Assembly (NCBI RefSeq): GCF_900102035.1
Contig: NZ_LT629689.1
Coordinates: 4,897,001 to 4,961,000, forward strand
DNA: 64,000 nucleotides
Origin: Pseudomonas extremaustralis
Lineage (GTDB): Bacteria; Pseudomonadota; Gammaproteobacteria; Pseudomonadales; Pseudomonadaceae
Direction of reading: 5' to 3'
The notes under the pieces are model-generated. The model was not told the DNA's origin and searched no databases. It saw only the letters and a list, made by a program, of their open reading frames with translations. Below are positions 30,627 to 40,945 of the stretch, in pieces (the first letter of the stretch is position 1; each line of letters starts with the position of its first letter). Both the position numbers and the translations under genes were made by a program.

Positions 30627-30652
30627 GTGACTGCTTTTAACCGAGAACGCCC

Positions 30653-31606
30653 ATGACCGAGCCATTGCGCATTGTTTTTGCCGGCACCCCCGAATTCGCC
30701 GCCGAACACCTCAAGGCGCTGCTCGCCAGCCCTTATGACATCGTCGCGGTGTATACCCAACCGGATCGCCCGGCCGGTCGCGGGCAAAAACTGATGCCGA
30801 GCCCGGTCAAGCAATTGGCACTGGAGCACAACATTCCCGTGCTGCAACCGCCGACCCTGCGCAACGCCGACGCCCAGGCCGAGTTGGCCGCGCTGAAACC
30901 GGACTTGCTGGTGGTGGTGGCCTACGGCTTGATCCTGCCCCAAACGGTACTGGACATTCCGCGCCTGGGTTGCATCAACAGCCATGCCTCACTGCTGCCA
31001 CGCTGGCGTGGTGCGGCGCCGATCCAGCGCGCCGTGGAAGCCGGCGACAGCGAAAGCGGCGTGACCGTGATGCGCATGGAAGCCGGCCTGGATACCGGCC
31101 CGATGCTGCTCAAAGTCAGCACCCCGATCACTACCGAAGACACCGGCGGCAGCCTGCACGACCGCCTGGCCGAGATGGGCCCACCGGTCGTGATCCAGGC
31201 GATCGCCGGTCTCGCCGCCGGCACCCTGGAAGGCGAAACCCAGGACGACAGCCTGGCCACCTATGCCCACAAGCTGAACAAGGACGAGGCGCGCCTCGAC
31301 TGGAGCCGCCCGGCCGTGGAGCTGGAACGCCTGGTACGTGCGTTCAACCCATGGCCGATCTGCCACAGCACCCTCAATGGCGAAGCCTTGAAAGTCTTGG
31401 CCGCGACCCTGGCCGAAGGCAAAGGCGCCCCCGGTGAAATCATCGGCGCCAGCAAGGACGGCCTGCTGGTGGCCTGCGGCGAACAGGCGCTGTGTCTGAC
31501 GCGTCTGCAATTGCCCGGCGGCAAGGCGCTGAATTTCAGCGATTTGTTCAACAGCCGCCGTGAGAAATTTGCCCTGGGCACGATACTCGGGATGGCTGCC
31601 CAATGA
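30653..31606 (+). CDS. fmt: Methionyl-tRNA formyltransferase
   Basis: Formylates initiator Met-tRNA using 10-formyl-tetrahydrofolate. The 317-residue protein contains the folate/catalytic stretch [20 protein letters not shown] with the expected Asn and His, followed by [14 protein letters not shown], and a C-terminal OB-like domain. The stop overlaps the rsmB ATG in an ATGA. Confidence 0.97.
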   Translation: MTEPLRIVFAGTPEFAAEHLKALLASPYDIVAVYTQPDRPAGRGQKLMPSPVKQLALEHNIPVLQPPTLRNADAQAELAALKPDLLVVVAYGLILPQTVLDIPRLGCINSHASLLPRWRGAAPIQRAVEAGDSESGVTVMRMEAGLDTGPMLLKVSTPITTEDTGGSLHDRLAEMGPPVVIQAIAGLAAGTLEGETQDDSLATYAHKLNKDEARLDWSRPAVELERLVRAFNPWPICHSTLNGEALKVLAATLAEGKGAPGEIIGASKDGLLVACGEQALCLTRLQLPGGKALNFSDLFNSRREKFALGTILGMAAQ

Positions 31607-32913
31607 ACCCGCGTTTGGCCGCCGCCAAGGCCCTGGCCGCCGTGCTCAACGGCAAGGCTTCGCTGAACAGTTCACTGCCGACCCAGTTGGACAAGGTCGA
31701 AGACCGCGATCGCGGCTTCACCCAGGACCTCGCCTTTGGCACCGCGCGCTGGCAGCCACGTCTGTCGGCGCTGGCGGCCAAGCTGCTGCAAAAGCCGTTC
31801 AAGGCGGCCGACGCCGATGTGGAAGCGCTGCTGCTGGTGGGCCTTTATCAACTGCTCTACACCCGCGTACCGGCCCACGCCGCCATCGGTGAAACCGTGG
31901 GCTGTGCCGAGAAACTGAAAAAGCCCTGGGCCAAGGCCCTGCTCAACGCCGTCCTGCGCCGCGCCCAGCGCGAAAGCGAAGCGCTGCTGGCGGAGCTGGA
32001 ACACGACCCGGTGGTACGCACCGCTCATCCGCGCTGGCTGCAAAAGTCCCTGAAGGCCTTCTGGCCGGAACAATGGGAAGGGATTTGCGCGGCCAACAAC
32101 GCGCATCCGCCGATGATCCTGCGGGTCAACCGTCGCCATCACTGCCGTGATGCCTATCTGCAATTGCTGACCGATGCAGGCATCGCCGCCAAGCCGTGCG
32201 TGTACAGCACCGATGGCATCGTGCTCGAGGCCGCCGCCGACGTGCGCAGCCTGCCGGGCTTTGCCGAAGGTTGGATCAGCGTGCAGGACGAAGCCGCGCA
32301 ACTGGCCGCGGACCTGCTCGACCTGGCACCGGGCCAACGGGTGCTGGATGCCTGCTGCGCCCCCGGCGGCAAGACTTGTCACATCCTCGAGGTGCAGAAA
32401 GACCTCGCCGGTGTGGTGGCCGTCGACCTGGAAGCCAAGCGCCTGGTGCGCGTGCGGGAAAACCTCGCGCGCCTGGGCCTCAGCGCCGAACTGATCGCCG
32501 CCGACGGCCGCGATACCGCGACCTGGTGGGACGGCAAACCCTTCCAGCGCATCCTGCTCGACGCCCCATGCTCGGCCACCGGCGTGATCCGCCGTCACCC
32601 GGACATCAAGCTGACCCGCCAACCCGACGACATCGCCGCCCTGGCTGTGCTGCAAGGCGAGTTGCTCGACGCGTTGTGGCCGACCCTGGAAGTCGGCGGC
32701 ATCCTGCTCTACGCCACCTGCTCCACCTTGCCGACCGAAAATACCGAGGTTATCCAAGCCTTCCTCGCCCGCACCAGCGGCGCACGGGAGTTGGACCTCG
32801 CCACGACAGCCGGCATCAAGCAGCCCCACGGTCGCCAATTGCTGGCGCAAGAAGGCGGCCACGATGGCTTCTACTACGCCAAACTGATCAAGATCGCCGC
32901 CGCACGCGGCTGA
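31603..32913 (+). CDS. rsmB: 16S rRNA (cytosine-967-C5) methyltransferase
   Basis: Methylates C967 of 16S rRNA with SAM. The 436-residue protein has an N-terminal NusB-like RNA-binding domain (residues 5-130) and a C-terminal Rossmann methyltransferase. The SAM site [15 protein letters not shown], the motif IV cysteine in LDAPCSATG and the motif VI nucleophile in [14 protein letters not shown] are intact. Coupled to fmt. Confidence 0.96.
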   Translation: MNPRLAAAKALAAVLNGKASLNSSLPTQLDKVEDRDRGFTQDLAFGTARWQPRLSALAAKLLQKPFKAADADVEALLLVGLYQLLYTRVPAHAAIGETVGCAEKLKKPWAKALLNAVLRRAQRESEALLAELEHDPVVRTAHPRWLQKSLKAFWPEQWEGICAANNAHPPMILRVNRRHHCRDAYLQLLTDAGIAAKPCVYSTDGIVLEAAADVRSLPGFAEGWISVQDEAAQLAADLLDLAPGQRVLDACCAPGGKTCHILEVQKDLAGVVAVDLEAKRLVRVRENLARLGLSAELIAADGRDTATWWDGKPFQRILLDAPCSATGVIRRHPDIKLTRQPDDIAALAVLQGELLDALWPTLEVGGILLYATCSTLPTENTEVIQAFLARTSGARELDLATTAGIKQPHGRQLLAQEGGHDGFYYAKLIKIAAARG

Positions 32914-32935
32914 ACGGTTCAAAGGGAGTGACCGG

Positions 32936-34309
32936 ATGAAAATCATCATCCTTGGGGCAGGGCAGGTCGGGGGCACGCTCGCCGAACACTTGGCCAGTGA
33001 AGCCAACGACATCACCGTGGTCGACACCGATGCCGAACGCCTGCGCAACCTGGGCGACCGCCTGGACATTCGTACCGTACAGGGCCGTGCGTCGTTTCCT
33101 ACGGTGCTGCGTCAGGCGGGTGCCGACGATGCCGACATGCTGGTGGCCGTCACCAACAGCGACGAGACCAACATGGTCGCCTGCCAGGTCGCCCACACCC
33201 TGTTCCACACCCCGACCAAGATCGCCCGCGTGCGCGAAGCCGCGTACCTGACCCGTGCCGGGCTGTTCGACAACGACGCGATCCCGGTGGACGTGCTGAT
33301 CAGCCCGGAACAGGTGGTAACCCACTACATCAAGCGCCTGATCGAAATTCCCGGCGCCTTGCAGGTGATCGACTTCGCTGGCGGCAAGGCGCAACTGGTC
33401 GCCGTGAAGGCCTATTACGGCGGGCCGCTGGTGGGCCAGCAATTGCGCCAGCTGCGCGAACACATGCCGAACGTGGAAACCCGCGTCGCGGCGATTTTCC
33501 GCCGTGACCGGCCGATCCTGCCCCAGGGCGACACGGTGATCGAAGCCGACGACGAAGTCTTCTTCATCGCCGCCAAGGCGAATATTCGTGCCGTAATGAG
33601 CGAAATGCGCCGTCTCGACGAGACCTACAAACGCATCGTCATCGCCGGTGGTGGGCAGATCGGCGAACGTTTGGCCGAGGCGATCGAAAGCCGCTACCAG
33701 GTGAAGATCATCGAGATGAGTCCGGCACGCTGCCGGCATTTGTCCGACACCCTCGACAGCACCGTAGTCCTGCAGGGCAGCGCCTCGGACCGCGACCTGC
33801 TGATGGAGGAAAACATCGCCGACGCCGATATCTTCCTGGCCCTGACTAACGATGACGAAGCCAACATCATGTCGTCGCTGCTGGCCAAGCGGCTGGGGGC
33901 GAAGAAGGTGATGACCATCATCAACAACCCGGCGTATGTCGACCTGATCCAGGGCGGCGATATCGACATCGCCATCAGCCCGCAACTGGCCACCATCGGC
34001 ACCTTGCTGGCCCACGTGCGCCGTGGCGATATCGTCAGCGTGCACTCCCTGCGCCGTGGCGCGGCGGAAGCCATCGAGGCGATTGCCCATGGCGATTCAA
34101 AGTCGAGCAAGGTCATCGGCAAGGCCATCCGCGACATCGGTTTGCCGCCGGGCACCACCATTGGCGCGATCATTCGCGATGAAGAGGTGATCATTGCCCA
34201 CGACGATACGGTGATCGCCACGGGTGACCATGTGATCCTGTTTCTGGTGGATAAAAAACATATCCGCGATGTGGAGAAACTGTTCCACGTGGGGCTGAGC
34301 TTTTTCTGA
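32936..34309 (+). CDS. trkA: Trk potassium uptake regulator TrkA
   Basis: Peripheral NAD-binding subunit that gates the Trk K+ channel. The 457-residue protein has two RCK repeats, each with a Rossmann motif ([14 protein letters not shown] at residues 6-19 and [14 protein letters not shown] around 237-250) and a C-terminal RCK_C subdomain. Follows rsmB by 22 bases with AAAGGGAGTG as ribosome site. The trkH or trkG partner is not in this window. Confidence 0.96.
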   Translation: MKIIILGAGQVGGTLAEHLASEANDITVVDTDAERLRNLGDRLDIRTVQGRASFPTVLRQAGADDADMLVAVTNSDETNMVACQVAHTLFHTPTKIARVREAAYLTRAGLFDNDAIPVDVLISPEQVVTHYIKRLIEIPGALQVIDFAGGKAQLVAVKAYYGGPLVGQQLRQLREHMPNVETRVAAIFRRDRPILPQGDTVIEADDEVFFIAAKANIRAVMSEMRRLDETYKRIVIAGGGQIGERLAEAIESRYQVKIIEMSPARCRHLSDTLDSTVVLQGSASDRDLLMEENIADADIFLALTNDDEANIMSSLLAKRLGAKKVMTIINNPAYVDLIQGGDIDIAISPQLATIGTLLAHVRRGDIVSVHSLRRGAAEAIEAIAHGDSKSSKVIGKAIRDIGLPPGTTIGAIIRDEEVIIAHDDTVIATGDHVILFLVDKKHIRDVEKLFHVGLSFF

Positions 34310-34317
34310 TGGCGTCA

Positions 34318-34338
34318 TCGCCGGCAAGCCGGCGCCTA
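34318..34338. repeat. Solo REP-like palindrome (CGCCGG-CAAG-CCGGCG)
   Basis: Six-base perfect arms around CAAG, followed by CTATA. It resembles a third Pseudomonas REP type (GCCGGCAAGCCGGC). Located in the 43-base gap between trkA and the TPR gene, where it may form an RNA hairpin. Confidence 0.6.
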
Positions 34339-34352
34339 TAAGGATTTTTCGT

Positions 34353-34664
34353 ATGCTTGAGTCACTTGAAAAGATGCTGGCCAAGGGTGTGGATAATTCG
34401 CTGCTGCGCTTTGGCTTGGGCAAGGGTTATCTGGATCTGAAGGACAACGCCAAGGCGGCCGAGCATCTGCGCAAGTGCGTCGAGTTTGATCCGAAGTATT
34501 CGGCGGCGTGGAAGCTGCTGGGCAAGGCGCACGCCGGATTGGGCGATCGCCTCGCTGCGCGGCAGGCTTGGGAGAAAGGCATCGAAGCGGCCCAGGCCCA
34601 TGGCGACAAGCAGGCGGAGAAAGAAATGACTGTGTTCCTGAAAAAACTCGATCGCCAGGCTTGA
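34353..34664 (+). CDS. Small tetratricopeptide-repeat protein
   Basis: A 103-residue all-helical protein with about two TPR motifs (residues 20-53 and 54-88, phrases such as KAAEHLRKCVEFDPKYSAAWKLLGKAHAGLGD). Cytoplasmic, presumably an adaptor for protein-protein contacts; partner unknown. Contains an exact DnaA box at 34388-34396. Confidence 0.83.
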   Translation: MLESLEKMLAKGVDNSLLRFGLGKGYLDLKDNAKAAEHLRKCVEFDPKYSAAWKLLGKAHAGLGDRLAARQAWEKGIEAAQAHGDKQAEKEMTVFLKKLDRQA

Positions 34665-34678
34665 GTAGAGCAAAAAAT

Positions 34679-34765
34679 GTGGGAGGGGGCTTGCTCCCGA
34701 TAGCAGAGTGTCAGTCGATGCATATATGACTGAGCCACCGCTATCGGGAGCAAGCCCCCTCCCAC
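34679..34765. repeat. REPIN (GTGGGAGGGGGC family)
   Basis: Left arm GTGGGAGGGGGCTTGCTCCC and right arm GGGAGCAAGCCCCCTCCCAC are exact complements across a spacer of 47 bases. It fills the gap between two convergent genes, the TPR protein and the acyltransferase. Confidence 0.87.
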
Positions 34766-34800
34766 ATTTGGTTTTGTATTGGCCTTGGGTCAGCGATGGG

Positions 34801-35688
34801 TCAGTACCAGCGCGCCTCACCCGGCGGGCGTTTCTTGAAGCGCTTCATGCTCCACATGTACTGGCTCGGGTAGGCACCGACATAACGCTCCACCACCTTG
34901 CTCATCGCCGCGCAGGACGTGGCGGTGTCGGTGCTGTACATGTCTTCCGGCGCCGCTTCCAGGATCACTTTGTAGCCTGAGCCGTCCGGCAGCCGCAGGG
35001 CATGCAGGAACACGCCCACCGCCTTGTGGCCTGCGAGCATGTTGGGCACGAACTTGCTGGTCAGCGCCTGGGTGGCGAAGAACGGTACGAAGATCCCCGC
35101 GGATTCCGCCGGCTCCGGGTCGGCCGGAATACCTACCTGGCCGCCCTTGCGCACTTCCTTGATCACACTGAGGATGCCTTCCTTGGTGGACGCCGCCACG
35201 CGGTTACCCAGTTGCACACGTTGCTTGCGTAGCAGGTCATCCACCGCCTTGAGCTTGGGCGGGCGATAGAAAATGATCGGTTTGCACTGGCTGCAATAGA
35301 AGTGGTTCAACACCTCCCAGTTGCCCAGGTGGCTGGTGATCCCCACCACGCCTTTGCCGGAGGCCAGGGCTTCATGGAGCACTTCCAGGCCTTCGACTTC
35401 GCGCACCAGGTCGATGGAGCGCTGGGCCGGCCAGATCCAGGCGCAGGCGCTTTCGGTCAGGGACTTGCCGATGTCCATCAGGCTGCGGCCCACCAGGCGC
35501 TCGCGCTCGACCGGGTCCATGTCCGGGAAGCATTTTGAGAGGTTGATCCGCACTGTATCGCGGGAGCGGTTGGGGGTTTTCCACATGATCCAGCCAATCG
35601 CCGAACCCACGGCTTGCACCGCGCGCCAGGGCAGCAGGGCAAACAACCGAAGAGCGCCTACCAGCAAGGCGCCTTTAAACTTTTCCAC
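34801..35688 (-). CDS. LpxL/HtrB-type lysophospholipid acyltransferase (PA0011-like)
   Basis: A 295-residue inner-membrane acyltransferase of the lipid A late-acylation family. One N-terminal hydrophobic segment (residues 8-36), the catalytic HLGNWE (His-x4-Glu) near residue 119, and GIPADPEPAESAGIFVPFF. In P. aeruginosa the gene in this place (PA0011) is one of the HtrB lauroyltransferases, so transfer of a lauroyl chain to lipid A is the likely role, inferred from position and family. Confidence 0.88.
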   Translation of the reverse strand: MEKFKGALLVGALRLFALLPWRAVQAVGSAIGWIMWKTPNRSRDTVRINLSKCFPDMDPVERERLVGRSLMDIGKSLTESACAWIWPAQRSIDLVREVEGLEVLHEALASGKGVVGITSHLGNWEVLNHFYCSQCKPIIFYRPPKLKAVDDLLRKQRVQLGNRVAASTKEGILSVIKEVRKGGQVGIPADPEPAESAGIFVPFFATQALTSKFVPNMLAGHKAVGVFLHALRLPDGSGYKVILEAAPEDMYSTDTATSCAAMSKVVERYVGAYPSQYMWSMKRFKKRPPGEARWY

Positions 35689-35728
35689 AGGTCACTCCTG
35701 ATCGTGTGTGGTGCGCAAAGCGCGCATT

Positions 35729-36286
35729 CTAACCGGCGTTGGCCAACTGCGCGTAACGGTCGCAATCCTGGGTGTGGTCCATGACCATGCCCGAGGCCTG
35801 CATGAACGCGTAGCAAATGGTTGGGCCGACAAAGGTGAAGCCGGCTTTTTTCAGGGCGCGGCTCATGGCCTCGGCCTCCGGGGTAATCGCCGGTACTTCG
35901 CTGCGGTCCTTGAAATGATTGACCTTGGGCACGCCGCCGACAAACGACCAGAGCAACCCCACCGGGTCCTCCAGCGCCAGCCAGGCTGAGGCATTGCGGC
36001 GGGTGGCATTGAGCTTCAGGCGATTGCGCACGATGCCCGGGTCGAGCATCAACGCTTCGATCTCGGCATCGGTCAACCGCGCCAGGCGCTGCGCATCAAA
36101 CCCGAACAAGACCTTCCGATAATGCTCACGTTTGCGTAAAACGGTGATCCAGGACAGGCCCGCCTGGAACCCTTCGAGCAAAAGCAACTCGAACAAACCC
36201 TGCGCATCGCGCAGCGGCGTTCCCCACTCCTGATCGTGATAAGCCATGTACAGCGGATCTTCAGAACACCAAAAGCAGCGTGGCAT
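35729..36286 (-). CDS. tag: DNA-3-methyladenine glycosylase I
   Basis: Excises 3-methyladenine from alkylated DNA. The 185-residue protein carries the zinc-binding set Cys4, His17, His171 and Cys175, equivalent to the E. coli Tag site, plus the base-pocket phrases EGFQAGLSWITVL and KKAGFTFVGPTICYAFMQA. I chose the ATG at 36286; the open frame runs much further upstream, antisense to glyQ, but only this start matches the family. Confidence 0.95.
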   Translation of the reverse strand: MPRCFWCSEDPLYMAYHDQEWGTPLRDAQGLFELLLLEGFQAGLSWITVLRKREHYRKVLFGFDAQRLARLTDAEIEALMLDPGIVRNRLKLNATRRNASAWLALEDPVGLLWSFVGGVPKVNHFKDRSEVPAITPEAEAMSRALKKAGFTFVGPTICYAFMQASGMVMDHTQDCDRYAQLANAG

Positions 36287-36367
36287 AAGGCTCCAGGGGA
36301 TGGTGGCGCGGCCGAATCGGGTATACTCCCGCTCTTTAAATCGCAGCCCAAGTAACAGGTGAATTTC

Positions 36368-37321
36368 GTGAGCCAGCCTACGCCAGCCGTGCGTACCTTC
36401 CAAGACTTGATCCTCGCCCTCCAGCAATACTGGGCCGAGCAAGGTTGTGTGGTACTTCAGCCCTACGATATGGAAGTAGGCGCCGGCACTTTCCACACCG
36501 CAACATTCCTGCGGGCCATCGGCCCGGAAACCTGGAACGCCGCTTATGTGCAGCCCAGTCGTCGTCCGACTGACGGCCGCTACGGCGAAAACCCGAACCG
36601 TCTGCAGCACTACTATCAGTTCCAGGTGGTCCTGAAGCCGAACCCGGACAACTTCCAGGAGCTGTACCTCGGCTCGCTGAAACATGTCGGCCTCGACCCG
36701 CTGGTCCACGACATCCGTTTCGTCGAAGACAACTGGGAATCGCCGACCCTGGGCGCCTGGGGCCTGGGCTGGGAAGTCTGGCTCAACGGCATGGAAGTCA
36801 CGCAGTTCACTTACTTCCAGCAGGCGGGCGGCATCGAGTGCTACCCGGTGACCGGCGAGATCACCTACGGTCTCGAGCGCCTGGCCATGTACCTGCAAGG
36901 CGTGGACTCGGTCTACGACCTGGTCTGGGCTGACGGTCCGTTCGGCAAAGTCACCTACGGCGACGTGTTCCACCAGAACGAAGTGGAGCAGTCGACCTAC
37001 AACTTCGAACACGCCAACGTCGAGAAGCTGTTCGAACTGTTCGACTTCTATGAAAGCGAAGCCAAGCGCCTGATCGAACTCGACCAGCCGCTGCCGCTGC
37101 CAAGCTATGAAATGGTGTTGAAGGCATCCCACACCTTCAACCTGCTGGACGCTCGCCGGGCGATCTCGGTGACCGCACGCCAGCAATATATTCTGCGTGT
37201 TCGCACCCTGGCGCGTTCCGTCGCCCAAGCCTATCTGTTGGCGCGCGCCAAGCTGGGCTTCCCGATGGCAACCCCGGATTTGCGTGATGAAGTGTTGGCT
37301 AAGCTGGAGGCTGCGCAATGA
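36368..37321 (+). CDS. glyQ: Glycyl-tRNA synthetase alpha subunit
   Basis: Catalytic class II subunit of the heterotetrameric glycyl-tRNA synthetase. The 317-residue protein has motif 2-like [22 protein letters not shown] and [24 protein letters not shown] start at the GTG at 36368, giving the family N-terminus [13 protein letters not shown]; a GTG nine bases earlier is also in frame. The stop overlaps glyS by ATGA. Confidence 0.96.
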   Translation: MSQPTPAVRTFQDLILALQQYWAEQGCVVLQPYDMEVGAGTFHTATFLRAIGPETWNAAYVQPSRRPTDGRYGENPNRLQHYYQFQVVLKPNPDNFQELYLGSLKHVGLDPLVHDIRFVEDNWESPTLGAWGLGWEVWLNGMEVTQFTYFQQAGGIECYPVTGEITYGLERLAMYLQGVDSVYDLVWADGPFGKVTYGDVFHQNEVEQSTYNFEHANVEKLFELFDFYESEAKRLIELDQPLPLPSYEMVLKASHTFNLLDARRAISVTARQQYILRVRTLARSVAQAYLLARAKLGFPMATPDLRDEVLAKLEAAQ

Positions 37322-39372
37322 GTGCTCAAGATTTCCTGGTTGAACTGGGCACCGAAGAGCTGCCACCCAAGGCACTGAATACCCTGGCCGATGCGTTCCT
37401 GGCCGGTATCGAAAAAGGCCTGCAAAGTGCCGGCCTGAAATTTGAAGCGAAAAAAGTCTACGCCGCACCGCGTCGCCTGGCGGTGTTGCTGACCGCGCTG
37501 GAAACCCAGCAACCGGACCGCAGCATCAACCTCGACGGCCCGCCACGTCAGGCGGCGTTCGACGCTGAAGGCAACCCGACTCAAGCGGCACTGGGCTTTG
37601 CCAAGAAGTGTGGCGTCGAGTTGAGCGAGATCGACCAGAGCGGCCCGAAACTGCGTTTCAGCCAAGTCATCAAGGGCAAGCCGACCGCCAGCCTGTTGCC
37701 GACCATCGTCGAAGATTCCCTGAACGACCTGCCGATCCCCAAGCGCATGCGCTGGGGTGCACGCAAGGAAGAGTTCGTGCGTCCGACCCAGTGGCTGGTG
37801 ATGCTGCTCGGTGACCAGGTCATCGATTGCACCATCCTCGCCCAGAAGGCGGGGCGTGACTCCCGTGGTCACCGCTTCCATCATCCGCAAAGCGTGCGCA
37901 TCACTTCGCCGGCCAACTACCTCAACGACCTGCGCGCGGCCTACGTATTGGCCGATGCCAACGAGCGTCGCGAACTGATCAGCAAGCGCACCGAAGAACT
38001 GGCGCGCCTGCAGGAAGGCACCGCCATCGTGCCGCCAAGCCTGCTCGACGAAGTAACCGCGCTGGTTGAATGGCCGGTGCCGCTGGTGTGTTCGTTCGAA
38101 GAACGCTTCCTCGATGTGCCGCAAGAAGCGCTGATCACTACCATGCAGGACAACCAGAAGTACTTCTGCCTGCTGGACGTGGACGGCAAGTTGCTGCCGC
38201 GCTTCATCACCGTGGCCAACATCGAAAGCAAGGACCCGCAGCAGATCATCGCCGGTAACGAGAAAGTCGTGCGCCCGCGCCTGACCGACGCCGAGTTCTT
38301 CTTCAAGCAAGACAAGAAGCAGAAGCTCGAAGACTTCAACCTGCGCCTGCAAAACGTGGTGTTCCAGGAAAAACTCGGCAGCGTCTACGACAAGGCCGTT
38401 CGCGTTTCCAAGCTGGCCGCCTACATTGCGCCACGCATTGGCGGTGACGCGGCCTGGGCTGCGCGCGCTGGCTTGCTGTCCAAGTGCGACCTGGCCACCG
38501 AGATGGTCGGCGAGTTCCCGGAAATGCAAGGCGTTGCCGGTTACTACTACGCCCTCAACGACGGCGAGCCGGACGATGTCGCCCTGGCGCTGAACGAGCA
38601 ATACATGCCGCGCGGTGCGGGTGCCGAGCTGCCGACTACCCTGACCGGTGCGGCCGTGGCCATCGCCGACAAGCTGGACACCCTCGTCGGTATCTTCGGC
38701 ATCGGCATGCTGCCCACCGGCAGCAAAGACCCGTATGCCCTGCGCCGTGCGGCCCTGGGCGTGCTGCGTATCCTGATCGACAAGAAGCTCGACCTCGACC
38801 TGACCCAGGCCGTGGTGTTCGCGGTCGGCCAGTTCGGCGGCAAGGTCAAGCAAACCGGCCTGGCCGAGCAAGTGCTGGAGTTCGTGTTCGACCGCCTGCG
38901 TGCGCGTTACGAAGACGAAGGCGTGGACGTTTCGGTGTACCTGTCGGTGCGTGCCCTGCAACCGGGCTCGGCGCTGGACTTCGACCAGCGCGTACAAGCC
39001 GTGCAGGCCTTCCGCAAACTGCCGGAAGCCGACGCCCTGGCTGCCGTGAACAAGCGTGTGTCGAACCTGCTGAGCAAGGCCGAAGGCCTGGGCAGCACCG
39101 ATGTCGACCCAGGCCTGTTCGCCGATGCCAAGGAGTTCTCGCTGAACTCGGCCATCGCCAAGGCAGAACACGCGGTGAAGCCGCTGATCGCGGAACGCAA
39201 CTACGCCGAAGCACTGGCGCGCCTGGCCACCTTGCGCGAGCCAGTGGATGCGTTCTTCGAAGCGGTGATGATCAATGCCGAAGACGCTGGCGTGCGGAAA
39301 AACCGCTACGCCATGCTGGCGCGTCTGCGCGGCCTGTTCATCAACATCGCTGACATCTCCGTGCTGGGCTGA
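37318..39372 (+). CDS. glyS: Glycyl-tRNA synthetase beta subunit
   Basis: tRNA-binding subunit of glycyl-tRNA synthetase, 684 residues. N-terminal [14 protein letters not shown], central [13 protein letters not shown] domain with HRFHHP, the HD-like domain, and the C-terminal anticodon-binding region ending [23 protein letters not shown]. Translationally coupled to glyQ, and followed after two bases by gmhB. Confidence 0.96.
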   Translation: MSAQDFLVELGTEELPPKALNTLADAFLAGIEKGLQSAGLKFEAKKVYAAPRRLAVLLTALETQQPDRSINLDGPPRQAAFDAEGNPTQAALGFAKKCGVELSEIDQSGPKLRFSQVIKGKPTASLLPTIVEDSLNDLPIPKRMRWGARKEEFVRPTQWLVMLLGDQVIDCTILAQKAGRDSRGHRFHHPQSVRITSPANYLNDLRAAYVLADANERRELISKRTEELARLQEGTAIVPPSLLDEVTALVEWPVPLVCSFEERFLDVPQEALITTMQDNQKYFCLLDVDGKLLPRFITVANIESKDPQQIIAGNEKVVRPRLTDAEFFFKQDKKQKLEDFNLRLQNVVFQEKLGSVYDKAVRVSKLAAYIAPRIGGDAAWAARAGLLSKCDLATEMVGEFPEMQGVAGYYYALNDGEPDDVALALNEQYMPRGAGAELPTTLTGAAVAIADKLDTLVGIFGIGMLPTGSKDPYALRRAALGVLRILIDKKLDLDLTQAVVFAVGQFGGKVKQTGLAEQVLEFVFDRLRARYEDEGVDVSVYLSVRALQPGSALDFDQRVQAVQAFRKLPEADALAAVNKRVSNLLSKAEGLGSTDVDPGLFADAKEFSLNSAIAKAEHAVKPLIAERNYAEALARLATLREPVDAFFEAVMINAEDAGVRKNRYAMLARLRGLFINIADISVLG

Positions 39373-39374
39373 AC

Positions 39375-39911
39375 ATGCTGAAACTGCTGATTCTCGATCG
39401 GGACGGGGTGATCAATTACGACTCCGACGCGTACATCAAGTCGGTGGAGGAATGGATTCCACTGCCCGGCGCGATCGAGGCCATCGCGCAGTTGAGCAAA
39501 GCCGGCTGGACAGTGGCCGTTGCCACCAACCAGTCCGGCATCGCCCGCGGCTACTACGACATCGCCACTCTGGACGCCATGCATGCGCGCTTGCGTACGC
39601 TGGTAGCGGAGCAGGGCGGTGAGGTAGGGCTGGTGGTGTATTGCCCCCACGGACCGGATGAGGGTTGCGATTGCCGCAAACCCAAGCCTGGCATGTTGAA
39701 AACTATTGCAGAACATTACAAGGTGCCCCTGGCTGGGATATGGTTTGTCGGGGACAGCCTCGGTGACCTGGAGGCGGCCAAAGCCGTCGACTCTCAGCCC
39801 GTTTTGGTAAAGACCGGAAAAGGCGACAAGACCCAGGCGAAAAACCTGCCGGTAGGCACCTTGATTTTTGACGATCTGGCGGCGGTTGCCGCAGAACTTA
39901 TCCACCACTAG
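39375..39911 (+). CDS. gmhB: D-glycero-beta-D-manno-heptose-1,7-bisphosphate 7-phosphatase
   Basis: HAD-family phosphatase in ADP-heptose synthesis for the LPS inner core. The 178-residue protein has the nucleophile and acid Asp8 and Asp10 in LILDRDGVIN, TNQSGIARGYY, the zinc-binding stretch CPHGPDEGCDCRKPKPGM (Cys, His, Cys, Cys) specific to GmhB, and GDSLGDLEAA. Starts two bases after glyS. Confidence 0.94.
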   Translation: MLKLLILDRDGVINYDSDAYIKSVEEWIPLPGAIEAIAQLSKAGWTVAVATNQSGIARGYYDIATLDAMHARLRTLVAEQGGEVGLVVYCPHGPDEGCDCRKPKPGMLKTIAEHYKVPLAGIWFVGDSLGDLEAAKAVDSQPVLVKTGKGDKTQAKNLPVGTLIFDDLAAVAAELIHH

Positions 39912-39994
39912 CCGCCCTCGACTTCCTGACCAAGGACTGTTCGGGAGAGCGCTTTTTAACAGGCGGGCATTGTCCCGCAACGGTAAATGCCGCC

Positions 39995-40765
39995 ATGTCG
40001 ATTTTGCAGGCCATCAGAACCTTCTTCTTTTACCTGCTGCTGGGCACCAGTTCCTTTCTCTGGTGCACCCTGAGCTTTTTTATCGCGCCTTTCCTGCCGT
40101 TCAAGGCGCGCTATCGTTTTATCAACGTCTATTGGTGCCGCTGCGCGTTGTGGCTGAGCAAGGTGTTCCTCAATATCCGTTTCGAGGTCAAGGGCGCCGA
40201 AAACGTGCCGGACCAGCCGTGCGTGATTCTGTCGAACCACCAGAGCACCTGGGAGACGTTCTTTCTTTCTGCGTACTTCTCGCCCCTGAGCCAGGTGCTC
40301 AAACGTGAGTTGTTGTACGTGCCGTTCTTCGGTTGGGCGATGGCGATGCTGCGCCCGATCGCCATCGACCGCGACAACCCAAAGGCAGCGCTCAAGCACG
40401 TGGCCAAGAAAGGCGACGAGCTGCTCAAGGATGGCGTATGGGTATTGATCTTCCCCGAGGGTACCCGCGTGCCCTACGGCACCATAGGCAAGTTCTCACG
40501 CGGCGGTACCGCATTGGCGGTCAACGCCCACCTGCCGGTGTTGCCGATCGCGCATAACGCCGGCAAGTTCTGGCCGAAGACCGGTTGGGCCAAACGCGAA
40601 GGCACGATCACAGTGATCATTGGCGAGCCGATGTATGCCGAAGGCGAGGGACCACGTGCCATTGCCGCACTGAATGACCGTGCGGCAGCCTGGAATGAAG
40701 CCCAGCAACGCGCCATGGGTTCGCTGCCGCCGGAGCCGGTAGCGGCGGATATACCGGTGGCCTGA
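39995..40765 (+). CDS. 1-Acyl-sn-glycerol-3-phosphate acyltransferase (PlsC family)
   Basis: A 256-residue membrane acyltransferase. Hydrophobic N-terminus (residues 8-35), catalytic LSNHQSTWETF (His-x4-Glu instead of the commoner His-x4-Asp), and the second motif FPEGTRVPYG. It corresponds to PA0005 (lptA) of P. aeruginosa by position. Makes phosphatidic acid or acts on a related lysolipid; exact acceptor not decidable. Confidence 0.9.
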   Translation: MSILQAIRTFFFYLLLGTSSFLWCTLSFFIAPFLPFKARYRFINVYWCRCALWLSKVFLNIRFEVKGAENVPDQPCVILSNHQSTWETFFLSAYFSPLSQVLKRELLYVPFFGWAMAMLRPIAIDRDNPKAALKHVAKKGDELLKDGVWVLIFPEGTRVPYGTIGKFSRGGTALAVNAHLPVLPIAHNAGKFWPKTGWAKREGTITVIIGEPMYAEGEGPRAIAALNDRAAAWNEAQQRAMGSLPPEPVAADIPVA

Positions 40766-40892
40766 GGATCTGTGGATAACCTGTGTACGGTTTGTTGGCA
40801 AATTGCCTTTTTTCACTCATAACAAACTGATTTATCTACATATTTCACAAAATCATAAATTCTCGGAAAAGGTGCATAAGTTTTTCCCGCAT

Positions 40893-40921
40893 TAAAAAAC
40901 CGGTCCCCTGGACCGGTTTTT
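40893..40921. terminator. Bidirectional intrinsic terminator
   Basis: A tract of six A, hairpin CCGGTCC-CC-TGGACCGG (CCGGTCC/GGACCGG) and five T. Ends both the plus-strand glyQS-gmhB-plsC transcript and the convergent minus-strand sensor kinase transcript. Confidence 0.9.
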
Positions 40922-40945
40922 ATGCACAGCACAAAAGCACGACGT

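Noticed and set aside
34281..34296. Further parS-like sequence in trkA
   Set aside because: TGTTCCACGTGGGGCT keeps one half-site but has three mismatches in the other; ParB binding is unlikely and coding sequence alone explains it.
36287..37468. Large N-terminal extension of tag antisense to glyQ
   Set aside because: Tag proteins begin at the zinc-binding Met-x2-Cys; the extension is the shadow of glyQ.
37231..39171. Long minus-strand open frame opposite glyS
   Set aside because: Same mirror-frame effect; the plus strand encodes a complete glycyl-tRNA synthetase beta subunit.
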